From: Candidatus Levyibacteriota bacterium | GTDB taxonomy: Bacteria > Patescibacteria > Microgenomatia > Levybacterales > UBA12049 | Length of the DNA stretch: 7,863 nt | Direction of reading: 5' to 3' | Assembly: GCA_003173915.1 (NCBI GenBank) | Contig: PPGL01000047.1 | Location: 1-7,863 of the forward strand | In this document: one piece after another, positions 1-5,228 of the stretch | How positions within the stretch are numbered: position 1 is the stretch's first letter | Layout: each line of letters opens with the position of its first letter | Notes under the pieces: generated by a model | What the model was told of the DNA's origin: nothing | The model's database searches: none | The model's input: the letters and a program-made list of their open reading frames with translations, nothing else | Made by a program: the position numbers and the translations under genes

Positions 1-103
1 TAAAACGCTTAAGCTCGCCTGGAATATTCCACAAAAGTTGGTTATTTCTACCTAATTCTCTATTTTCCCCAATTGCGGCAATTGCAGAAATTCGTGGATT
101 CAT
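1..103 (-). CDS. folA: Dihydrofolate reductase, N-terminal 34 codons (cut by window edge)
   Basis: FolA reduces dihydrofolate to tetrahydrofolate with NADPH in the cytosol, regenerating the cofactor that ThyA oxidises. Translating the minus strand from the ATG at 103-101 gives MNPRISAIAAIGENRELGRN followed by NQLLWNIPGELKRF, and the frame stays open to the window edge. This matches the DHFR N-terminus: the first beta strand with the Ala-Ala pair (A9-A10), the Met20-type loop with G18, and the W-N-x-P-x-(D/E)-L motif (W25, N26, P28, E30, L31). E30 lies at the position of the catalytic Asp27 of E. coli FolA; Glu is the acid in many other DHFRs. The start is 4 nt after the stop of the upstream reading frame (TAG at 110-108), so it is probably co-transcribed and translationally coupled. 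There is no clear Shine-Dalgarno sequence. The identification is firm despite the short length, and the presence of thyA nearby supports it. Confidence 0.88.
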   Translation of the reverse strand, partial: MNPRISAIAAIGENRELGRNNQLLWNIPGELKRF

Positions 104-107
104 CACT

Positions 108-380
108 CTATTCTACACTGTCCTCGCCAATTTCATCAATAAAATCCACTTCTTGTCTTTCTCCATGTCCAACTTGCGGTTGATTTCTATTTTTCTCTTT
201 TCTATTAAAGTAGGCCGTTAAAGCATAATGCGTCGCAATAAATAAAAATGTCCCAAATGCTGCTCCGGTTATATCCCATGCATCTGGAGTTTGGTTTATT
301 GGAGCCTGAATAAGATTTAACTCTACAGCAGCTATATATGCATTTGCTATTGTTGCAGCAATAGCCAGCCATTCGTGCAT
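108..380 (-). CDS. C-terminal membrane segment of the frameshifted gene (or separate 90-aa membrane protein)
   Basis: The frame gives a 90-residue protein with two hydrophobic helices, about residues 4-24 (LAIAATIANAYIAAVEL) and 38-57 (ITGAAFGTFLFIATHYALTA). A charged tail follows, basic at 59-65 (NRKEKNR) and acidic at the end (DFIDEIGEDS), probably cytoplasmic. Upstream of the ATG at 380 there is no Shine-Dalgarno sequence and no promoter, and the same frame continues upstream in a sensible way (PISIS before the Met). This favours it being the 3' part of the gene that starts at 1275, separated by a one-base frameshift near 394-402. It overlaps the 356-codon frame by 176 bp. Its TAG stop is 4 nt before the folA ATG. 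Function unknown. Confidence 0.55.
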   Translation of the reverse strand: MHEWLAIAATIANAYIAAVELNLIQAPINQTPDAWDITGAAFGTFLFIATHYALTAYFNRKEKNRNQPQVGHGERQEVDFIDEIGEDSVE

Positions 381-1275
381 GCTGATTGAGATTGGGAAAA
401 AGTCCCGTTAATGCATAATACGATGCAAAAGTAAACCCATACCCCTCGTAGTCATCACCTATATGCTCGCGAATAAATCCCGGAATGGAATTCGGATCAT
501 TAAGTAGATTTGGGTTTATCGTGAGACCAATCCCTTTTGCAAGTTCTTGAGTTTCTATAACTATTATTCCTATTGCTTCTAAAGGCAGTGTTTTGAACTG
601 TTCCCCATATTGCTGAACAAAATTTTTCCATGATCGTATTCCGAGTACGTCAAGAAGCATTCGTGCTTGGTCATTATTTATTTCAACTGGTGGAGCCTCT
701 CCCTGTCCATCAGCGTATCTAGCTGGAAATCTTCCGGCAATAATAAGCTCCTGGGGATCGTAGTGCAAAAAATATGGCTTTAAGAAACGTAAGTCATTAC
801 CCGAGATATCACTAAGTAAGTCAACCGTTTTCTCAAATTCTTCTTGTAACGGTTGCGTATTCCCTGCTAGTAACGCTTGGAGAATTTCAGAATACTTTTC
901 TCCTCGAAATCTATTGCCTGAAAATGCAAGAGCAGGTTCACGAAGCGGAAAAGAATAATTATTATCAGTATTACCTCCATCTGGATGCAAGTACGCTATT
1001 GCTCCTGTACGACTTTCTTGAATTTCAGCCACAATATTACTTTCAGTAAGTAATTTCCGTCTAGGATCACCATGTCCCTGAAAAGGAACCCTCCCACTTG
1101 TTTGCAGAGAAGACAAAAGAGCTGCCTCGCTCATAGAAAAAAGCATTTCCTTAACTGCTCTGCGAAAATTACGGGGTGTCAATTCTACTCCATATCGATT
1201 GGCAAACCCTGCTCGAGCTTCTTGGGATATAACCTCACTTGGTCTCATGGAAATACGAGGTCTCTCTTGACTCAT
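205..1275 (-). CDS. Unrecognised protein, 356-codon frame; last ~60 codons probably out of frame
   Basis: I do not recognise this family. The ATG at 1275 follows a strong promoter by 6 nt. Residues 1-290 look like a soluble, mixed alpha/beta protein with charged helices (for example 36-56 and 126-153), leading into a hydrophobic stretch at about 279-294. After P294 the character changes abruptly: the tail is Cys-, Ser- and Asn-rich (YCC, YSCC) and reads as the shadow of a hydrophobic frame one base over. That other frame (positions 108-380) encodes good membrane helices. Removing one base in the T5/C3 run at 401-394 joins the two into a 388-residue protein ending just before folA. The C-terminus annotated here is therefore probably an artefact of a frameshift. 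The intact product would be a soluble domain with two or three C-terminal membrane segments. Its position between a promoter and folA suggests a link to folate/dTMP metabolism, but only by context. Confidence 0.6.
   Translation of the reverse strand: MSQERPRISMRPSEVISQEARAGFANRYGVELTPRNFRRAVKEMLFSMSEAALLSSLQTSGRVPFQGHGDPRRKLLTESNIVAEIQESRTGAIAYLHPDGGNTDNNYSFPLREPALAFSGNRFRGEKYSEILQALLAGNTQPLQEEFEKTVDLLSDISGNDLRFLKPYFLHYDPQELIIAGRFPARYADGQGEAPPVEINNDQARMLLDVLGIRSWKNFVQQYGEQFKTLPLEAIGIIVIETQELAKGIGLTINPNLLNDPNSIPGFIREHIGDDYEGYGFTFASYYALTGLFPNLNQHARMAGYCCNNSKCIYSCCRVKSYSGSNKPNSRCMGYNRSSIWDIFIYCDALCFNGLL
215..428. repeat. Direct repeat pair 215-238 / 405-428 (20 of 24 identical)
   Basis: Two 24-base stretches beginning ccgttaa, 190 bp apart, match at 20 positions. 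Read on the minus strand, each in its own frame, they encode similar peptides: F-x-F-A-S-Y-Y-A-L-T-G before the frameshift and F-x-F-I-A-T-H-Y-A-L-T-A after it. The unit could be a partly decayed internal duplication of a membrane helix. The sequence between the two copies does not obviously repeat. Confidence 0.4.
394..402 (-). other. Putative frameshift site (T5/C3 run)
   Basis: On the minus strand the run reads CTTTTTCCC (402-394). Coding character moves from one frame to the frame one base further on at this point. The distance from the ATG at 1275 to the TAG ending at 108 is 1168 nt, one more than a multiple of three, so one surplus base explains the break. Possible causes are a homopolymer sequencing or assembly error, a real mutation (or phase variation), or +1 ribosomal shifting at the CCC-A codon. 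The first two seem likelier, since no stop codon or pausing element lies next to the run. Confidence 0.55.
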
Positions 1276-1310
1276 TATTATATTATAGGATATTTAAACT
1301 GGGGAGTCAA
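1276..1310 (-). promoter_or_regulatory. Strong sigma70-type promoter giving a leaderless mRNA
   Basis: On the minus strand a -35 box TTGACT (1310-1305) is followed by a 17-nt spacer and a perfect -10 box TATAAT (1287-1282). Six bases separate the -10 box from the ATG at 1275, so transcription would begin at or next to the A of the start codon. The 37-bp gap to the Nudix stop contains little else. This promoter would drive the frameshifted gene and folA separately from thyA-nudix. Confidence 0.75.
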
Positions 1311-1312
1311 GT

Positions 1313-1735
1313 CTATGCTAAAATATTAAATGCTTCATTAACGGCTTTTTCTACATTTGGAAGCAAATTATATAGATAAAGTCTGTCAACATCCACCCAC
1401 ACAGGATGTGTTTCTGGAGCAGCTTTCATTTCACCAGTAAACTTCTCGGCAACAAACACTGTCATGGTAAATTTCTCCATCTGGCTATTTTTCCGAATAA
1501 TATCTGCAGTGTAGGAATTGTTTGGATATGTTCGTAAATTTTGTTTTTGAACGATTAAGCCTGTTTCTTCTTGCAATTCCCTAACTGCAGCATCTTCGAG
1601 TGTTTCTCCTGGATTAAGTCTTCCTCCAGGAATTCCGTAGACGCCATTCAGATGTCCTGCTGCCTCAGCGTGTTTTACAATAAGTACTTTTCCATTGTGA
1701 AACAGAAGCACATGTGCGGTTGGGATAGGATTCAT
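1313..1735 (-). CDS. Nudix hydrolase (MutT-like), 140 aa
   Basis: Nudix enzymes cleave nucleoside diphosphates linked to another moiety; MutT-like members act on (d)NTPs, releasing NMP and pyrophosphate. A perfect Nudix box is visible, G38-x5-E44-x7-R52-E53-L54-x-E56-E57-x-G59-L60, with E53, E56 and E57 as the expected Mg2+ ligands. The preceding GVYGIPGG (31-38) is also typical. Length fits a single-domain enzyme. I chose the ATG at 1735 rather than the in-frame ATG at 1783: the upstream start would add 16 residues inside thyA, whereas 1735 lies one base after the thyA stop (TAA-T-ATG), a classic coupled junction, and the family consensus begins there (PTAHVLLFHNGKVLIV). Being coupled to thyA, it could sanitise the dNTP pool or hydrolyse dUTP or dCTP to monophosphate and so feed ThyA. 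The substrate cannot be read from the sequence. Confidence 0.9.
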   Translation of the reverse strand: MNPIPTAHVLLFHNGKVLIVKHAEAAGHLNGVYGIPGGRLNPGETLEDAAVRELQEETGLIVQKQNLRTYPNNSYTADIIRKNSQMEKFTMTVFVAEKFTGEMKAAPETHPVWVDVDRLYLYNLLPNVEKAVNEAFNILA

Positions 1736-1736
1736 A

Positions 1737-2711
1737 TTACTCTGCCATTTTGCCTGTTTTTGGATCAAAAAGTCCTCCGGCAACTGTCAGCTCACCTTTG
1801 AGGAGTGGATGTGGATCGTATCCCTCAAGAGTCACTAGCTCGGGACGAAAATCATCGATTGTTTTAACGCTCGGATCTATCTTGATTGTTGGGAAAGGTT
1901 TGGGCTCTCTTTTGAGTTGTTCTTTCACTTGCTCGACATGATTATCATAGATATGAACATCTCCAAAAGTATGAACAAATTCTCCAACTTCTAGTCCTGA
2001 GACATGAGCGAGAATATGAACAAGAAGCGCATAACTTGCTATATTAAATGGTACTCCCAAAAACATATCTGCGCTTCTCTGATAGAGTTGCAAAGATAAT
2101 TTTCCATTTCGATTGCTAATTTGGTACATGTTGTGACAAATCGGAAAAAGCGATGCATCCTCAAAATCTGCCATTGTATATAAATATTCCGGATTCCACG
2201 AATTCACAATAAGATTTTTGGCGTCTGGATCGTCTTTCATTTCCTGAAGCACCCATTTTAATTGATCGATTGTTTTGCCTGGTTTTCTGGTTGGCCAATG
2301 ACGCCACATTTCTCCATAAATTTTTGGCAACTCCCCCCACTTTTTGGCAAACTTTGCGTCTTCCTTTATTTGAGTAATGAACTCCTCTTTTGTGAGCGTT
2401 GGCACTTTTCCTTTCTTAACTGCTCGCATGTAATATTTGTATGGATAGTCATCCCAAATATGAACATTGTTGTCAACTAAATACTTAATATTTGTTTGTC
2501 CGGACATAAACCAATAGAGCTCTGCAACAACACCTTTCCAGTAGACTTTTTTTGTTGTGAGAAGTGGAAATCCCTGTGATAAATCGTAACGTGTCTGGCG
2601 ACCAAACAAACTATGCAGTTTGACATCTGTTCCACGATCTATTTTTGTAATGCCTACTTCCAAAACTTCTTTGAGAAGATTAAGGTATTGATATTCAGGA
2701 TGAGTCTTCAC
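1737..2711 (-). CDS. thyA: Thymidylate synthase, 324 aa
   Basis: ThyA methylates dUMP to dTMP using 5,10-methylene-tetrahydrofolate, leaving dihydrofolate. Conserved residues line up with E. coli ThyA: R26 (R21), E64 (E58), W86 (W80), Y132 (Y94), nucleophile C192 (C146), the QRS-x-D motif with R212, S213 and D215, PFN with N223 (N177), and H253/Y255 (H207/Y209). The enzyme is longer than the 264-residue E. coli protein. It has an insertion of about 32 residues in the small domain (about 90-131), resembling the longer Lactobacillus casei type, and about 14 extra residues after the position where E. coli ThyA ends (V310). The residue before the catalytic Cys is Ile (F-P-I-C-H) instead of the usual Pro. 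The start is GTG at 2711, six bases after an extended -10 box. The stop is one base before the Nudix ATG. Together with folA, dcd and tmk it forms a dTTP synthesis cluster. Confidence 0.97.
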   Translation of the reverse strand: MKTHPEYQYLNLLKEVLEVGITKIDRGTDVKLHSLFGRQTRYDLSQGFPLLTTKKVYWKGVVAELYWFMSGQTNIKYLVDNNVHIWDDYPYKYYMRAVKKGKVPTLTKEEFITQIKEDAKFAKKWGELPKIYGEMWRHWPTRKPGKTIDQLKWVLQEMKDDPDAKNLIVNSWNPEYLYTMADFEDASLFPICHNMYQISNRNGKLSLQLYQRSADMFLGVPFNIASYALLVHILAHVSGLEVGEFVHTFGDVHIYDNHVEQVKEQLKREPKPFPTIKIDPSVKTIDDFRPELVTLEGYDPHPLLKGELTVAGGLFDPKTGKMAE

Positions 2712-2746
2712 AAGTAGAATGTATCACGTAGTAAGTAGTCTGTGAA
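2712..2746 (-). promoter_or_regulatory. thyA promoter (extended -10, leaderless)
   Basis: On the minus strand: -35 TTCACA (2746-2741), 17-nt spacer, extended -10 TGATACATT (TG at 2726-2725, TACATT at 2723-2718), then six bases and the GTG start at 2711. From -35 through the bases after -10 it matches the dcd-like promoter (4375-4342) at 29 of 34 positions, including most of the spacer, where promoters normally differ. Confidence 0.65.
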
Positions 2747-2778
2747 GAGGACAATTAGATACGTACTACATACTACTA
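2712..2778. repeat. Imperfect inverted repeat upstream of thyA (arms 2712-2730 and 2760-2778)
   Basis: The right arm, tacgtactacatactacta, is the reverse complement of the left arm at 15 of 19 positions. The left arm contains the thyA -10 region. Related TACTAC-type sequence occurs upstream of the dcd-like gene (4338-4375), and a 17-of-19 match to the reverse of the right arm lies at 5878-5896. These look like members of a short dispersed repeat family tied to intergenic regions. Confidence 0.5.
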
Positions 2779-2790
2779 ACTATTTGCTGC

Positions 2791-2810
2791 AAAACACTAT
2801 GCTGCTAGTG
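2791..2810 (-). terminator. Weak hairpin and T-run after orf309
   Basis: Downstream of the orf309 stop, the minus strand reads CACTA, a 6-nt loop, TAGTG (2810-2795), then TTTT (2794-2791). The stem has only 5 bp and is not GC-rich, so termination would be inefficient at best. Confidence 0.25.
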
Positions 2811-2822
2811 GTTAATAAAAAG

Positions 2823-3752
2823 CTATGAACCTGACCGTATTCCTGCATTAATTGCCTGCATAGCATTTCCATAACTTTGCAAACAATTCATCAATCGAGC
2901 TTTTTCACGAGGAAATTTGCTTTCTGTCATTCTTCTTGAAATTAAACTTGTTAAAGGGATCTTTCTAACTTTCACATTACTTGCATCAAGAATTGCATTT
3001 GTGGAAAAATCAAAAGTTTGCAGCAACTCACTCGACTTTTTAAAAAGCGTAGCAAACGACGTACGCTCTTTTCTCATTGAAGAAGCTACATGTTGAAATT
3101 CTTGCGGGTGACGCAGTGCTATTTCCCAACCTCGCAAACCATTGTAAACATCCGACATAGTTAATACATATAATTCCTCCATTAATCTACCAGCAACATA
3201 TCCTCTAAACATCTTGTGAACGTTAATATCAGAAGTAACTTTTTGAATTTTCTCTTGGGAAAGAAATTGAGTCAAATAGTCAGCAAACGATCCTTTACCT
3301 TTAGCATCAACAAATCCAGAATCCATAATGAGTTGTGAATATAATTCGTCAATTTCCTTTGCAGGCCAAAATTCGTTTTTTGCAGATTTTGATACAAATG
3401 CACTTTGCGGTTCTGTCCAACCTATATCTCCAAATGTTCTGGTATCTACACCCATAAGTTGCTTTTCTACAAGTTCCATAAAACTTTCAGGAGAAAATTC
3501 TCCTGCGCCAACGGTTTCACGAACACCAATGTCCACAAGTACCTCTGTTGCTAGTGCCTGATCTACTCCACAAATTTTTAGTGATGTTTGTAACAAATTT
3601 GTCATAGCATCAAGGGTTACATTCCGAATTTCTGTTTGCGATTCGCACCCCTGAAGAGTTTCAGCATGTGGCGTCAAACTTGCTATATCTAAAGCGAGCT
3701 CTTCATCATCAAAAAGATTAGCAAATGCTCTTAGGGGATCACGTTCTACCAT
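2823..3752 (-). CDS. Unrecognised 309-aa protein, probably soluble and mostly helical
   Basis: I do not recognise the family. The 309-residue protein has no signal peptide and no membrane segment. It is rich in amphipathic helices (for example about 47-73, 126-145, 184-215 and 225-250) and its C-terminal third is basic (KVRKIPL, ISRRMTESKFPREKARLMN). It contains two Cys in the N-terminal part (C35, C60) and one near the C-terminus (about C289). No nucleotide-binding loop or metal site stands out. The ATG at 3752 is 42 nt after the stop of the dcd-like gene, without a Shine-Dalgarno sequence or a recognisable promoter in the gap, so the two are probably co-transcribed. A weak hairpin and then thyA's own promoter lie downstream. 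Its place in a dTTP cluster hints at a link with deoxynucleotide metabolism or DNA replication, but that is context only. Absence of frameshifts over 930 bp and ordinary codon use support it as a real gene. Confidence 0.75.
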   Translation of the reverse strand: MVERDPLRAFANLFDDEELALDIASLTPHAETLQGCESQTEIRNVTLDAMTNLLQTSLKICGVDQALATEVLVDIGVRETVGAGEFSPESFMELVEKQLMGVDTRTFGDIGWTEPQSAFVSKSAKNEFWPAKEIDELYSQLIMDSGFVDAKGKGSFADYLTQFLSQEKIQKVTSDINVHKMFRGYVAGRLMEELYVLTMSDVYNGLRGWEIALRHPQEFQHVASSMRKERTSFATLFKKSSELLQTFDFSTNAILDASNVKVRKIPLTSLISRRMTESKFPREKARLMNCLQSYGNAMQAINAGIRSGS

Positions 3753-3794
3753 AAACTTATTTTGCTTGGTTGGGAGTGTCTTGTAAAGAGGAAT

Positions 3795-4337
3795 TTATAC
3801 TTGTACTTCTTTTTTCTTCCCTGTTGTTACTCTTCCGCCTTGCCATTGTCCGCGGTACTGGCTGCCTTTCCCTTTTACTTGGTAAAACTGTGCATGAACA
3901 AATCGTGCGCCCATTTCGATTGTTACAGTCACTGGTCCTTCGTTTTTTAAACCAAAACTCAATTTCCCTTTATATCCTGGTGCAACATTCCCTGTTCTGA
4001 GATTTAAACCAGAACGAAATGTTGTTGAACGCGGCTTAAAATTAATGGTTATATCAAGAGGTGTATTAACACTTTCAACAGTTGAAACCAAATAGAAATC
4101 GCCAGGCTTTAGTGTGATCGAACGTTTTTCACCAGGAACAAATTTTTCGACGAGCTCTACCTCTGGAGTTTTTCTTTCTGTTTCTCCCAAAAATGCATCG
4201 CCAGTAATTTTGTACACTTCGCCAAGTCGTAAATCAAACCCCGCTCCTTCAGGATTTGTTAATTCTCGCTCTGCAAGATCTTCAACTAAATCTATTGTTT
4301 CAACTAATTCGAGTAATTTTTTGGGCCCAAGAATCAT
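3795..4337 (-). CDS. Divergent dCTP deaminase / dUTPase-fold protein, 180 aa, catalytic Glu not conserved
   Basis: The protein has the Dcd/dUTPase trimer fold signature: an early G-x-x-F-D-L-R-L-G (about 31-39), L-K-P-G-D-F-Y-L-V (76-84), a P-R-S-T-T-F-R-S-G segment (102-110) that matches the phosphate-binding GRSSLxRxG of Dcd, then P-G-Y-K-G-K-L-S-F-G-L-K-N (120-132), and a C-terminal Y-R-G-Q-W-Q-G-G-R (161-169). The usual length is about 175-195. Dcd converts dCTP to dUTP. However, the position of the catalytic Glu (E138 in E. coli Dcd, within T/V-L-E) is G129 here, and the Asp of the I-D-P-G motif is A119. The upper strand also lacks the H-x-T-A motif, reading N-L-R-T. It may therefore be a non-deaminating paralogue, a regulator or a divergent dUTPase-type enzyme. 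The canonical dcd at 5229-5798 could supply the deaminase activity. It starts with ATG at 4337 behind its own promoter, and orf309 follows. Confidence 0.8.
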   Translation of the reverse strand: MILGPKKLLELVETIDLVEDLAERELTNPEGAGFDLRLGEVYKITGDAFLGETERKTPEVELVEKFVPGEKRSITLKPGDFYLVSTVESVNTPLDITINFKPRSTTFRSGLNLRTGNVAPGYKGKLSFGLKNEGPVTVTIEMGARFVHAQFYQVKGKGSQYRGQWQGGRVTTGKKKEVQV

Positions 4338-4375
4338 AGTTAGTAGAATGTAGCAGGTAGGAAGTAGTATGTAAA
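4338..4375 (-). promoter_or_regulatory. Promoter of the dcd-like gene (near copy of the thyA promoter)
   Basis: On the minus strand: -35 TTTACA (4375-4370), 17-nt spacer, extended -10 TGCTACATT (TACATT at 4352-4347), then nine bases to the ATG at 4337, giving a 5' leader of about 3 nt. The spacer shares ACTACTT, CTA and TG at the same positions as in the thyA promoter. Confidence 0.65.
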
Positions 4376-4389
4376 GAACTATTTATATT

Positions 4390-4489
4390 TGTCATTCTGA
4401 GCGAAACGAAGTGAAGTCGAAGAATCTTACATAAATTACAAAATATATACCCAGATGCATGAGACCCCTCCACTTCGGTCGGGATGACA
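4390..4489. repeat. MITE-like intergenic element with imperfect inverted ends
   Basis: The 100-bp stretch starts tgtcattctgagcgaa and ends ttcggtcgggatgaca, so its ends are imperfect inverted repeats (TGTCATyCyGAsCGAA). Inside, cgaagtg (4407-4413) pairs exactly with cacttcg (4471-4477), and the middle is AT-rich. I know ends of this type as common intergenic repeats in many bacterial genomes, including candidate phyla. There is no open reading frame inside. It fills nearly the whole gap between the tmk stop (4 nt away) and the dcd-like promoter. As RNA it could fold into a long hairpin and separate the two transcription units. Confidence 0.7.
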
Positions 4490-4493
4490 ATTG

Positions 4494-5159
4494 CTACAAA
4501 TTATTGAGAACTTCCTTAAACACTTCATCAATACTTTGTGTTCCGTTGATAAGTCTCAAAACTTCCGGAAATTTTTGTGCCATCCATGCATATTCTTGTT
4601 GCACTTTTGCAAGCATTTCGACTCGCTCATAAATTGTTTGCTCTTTTTTCCGTTCGACAACGCGCTGCATAGCAATATATGCCGGGACATCAATGACAAA
4701 TGTTCTATCAGGACACAGATATCCTCCATAGAGTGCCAATACATTGTGTGCAATCAGCATACGCTCCTTCTCTTCATCCGGAAGATTTAAATCTGAAATT
4801 CCATACGCAACAGCAGACCAAAAACTTCTGTCAGAAATCACAATTTTATCTTGTTTTAATGCGGGAATGACAACTTCATTTAAATGGAGAGCTCGATCTG
4901 CGGCAAATAAATATTGGAGCGTCATCGACGGAACAGAAATTTCCTTGGTAAGAATTCTATGGATCAGCTCGCCAACAACACCATCGCTGTCTGAAGGTTC
5001 TTTGGTAATAACAACTTCTCTTCCCTGTCCTTGAAAATATTCTGCAAGTTTGTGAACTTGAGTTGTTTTCCCAGATCCGTCAATTCCTTCAAATGCATAA
5101 TACTTCCCTGGATAAGTATTATTAGCAAAAATAAGATCAAATTCTATGTGGTAATTCAT
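4494..5159 (-). CDS. tmk: Thymidylate kinase (dTMP kinase), 221 aa
   Basis: Tmk phosphorylates dTMP to dTDP with ATP. The Walker A loop is E24-G-I-D-G-S-G30-K31-T32-T33, preceded by the typical Y-A-F strand. K53-E54-P55 stands for the usual R-E-P motif, and S-D110-R111-S-F-W-S115-A-V-A-Y119 is the DRY/DRF-x-x-S-x-x-A-Y nucleoside-binding motif. A basic lid segment lies at about 166-179 (RVVERKKEQTIYER). Length is close to the usual 205-215, with about 18 extra residues before the first strand. No other start codon exists between the ATG at 5159 and the P-loop, so the N-terminal extension seems real. The gene follows dcd by 69 nt, a gap holding an AT-rich inverted repeat. A weak -10 (TATAAA, 5 nt before the ATG) may give an extra start. 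There is no Shine-Dalgarno sequence. Downstream lies the MITE-like element. Confidence 0.95.
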   Translation of the reverse strand: MNYHIEFDLIFANNTYPGKYYAFEGIDGSGKTTQVHKLAEYFQGQGREVVITKEPSDSDGVVGELIHRILTKEISVPSMTLQYLFAADRALHLNEVVIPALKQDKIVISDRSFWSAVAYGISDLNLPDEEKERMLIAHNVLALYGGYLCPDRTFVIDVPAYIAMQRVVERKKEQTIYERVEMLAKVQQEYAWMAQKFPEVLRLINGTQSIDEVFKEVLNNL

Positions 5160-5160
5160 A

Positions 5161-5207
5161 AGAATTTATAATTCAGATTTTATAATTCAGAATTAATTAT
5201 AAATTCT
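5161..5207. repeat. AT-rich perfect 13-bp inverted repeat with internal direct repeats
   Basis: agaatttataatt (5161-5173) and aattataaattct (5195-5207) are exact reverse complements with a 21-nt loop. Within the region tttataattcaga occurs twice (5165-5177 and 5179-5191, period 14). In the minus-strand transcript the hairpin would abut the tmk start codon, so it could influence tmk translation or mark an mRNA processing site. It could also be just a short AT-rich satellite. Confidence 0.6.
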
Positions 5208-5228
5208 CAATTATGCATTCTAAATTCG

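Noticed and set aside
1736..1783. Longer Nudix protein starting at 1783 inside thyA
   Set aside because: The extra 16 residues lie fully within the thyA reading frame and do not fit the family; the ATG at 1735, one base after the thyA stop, is a better start.
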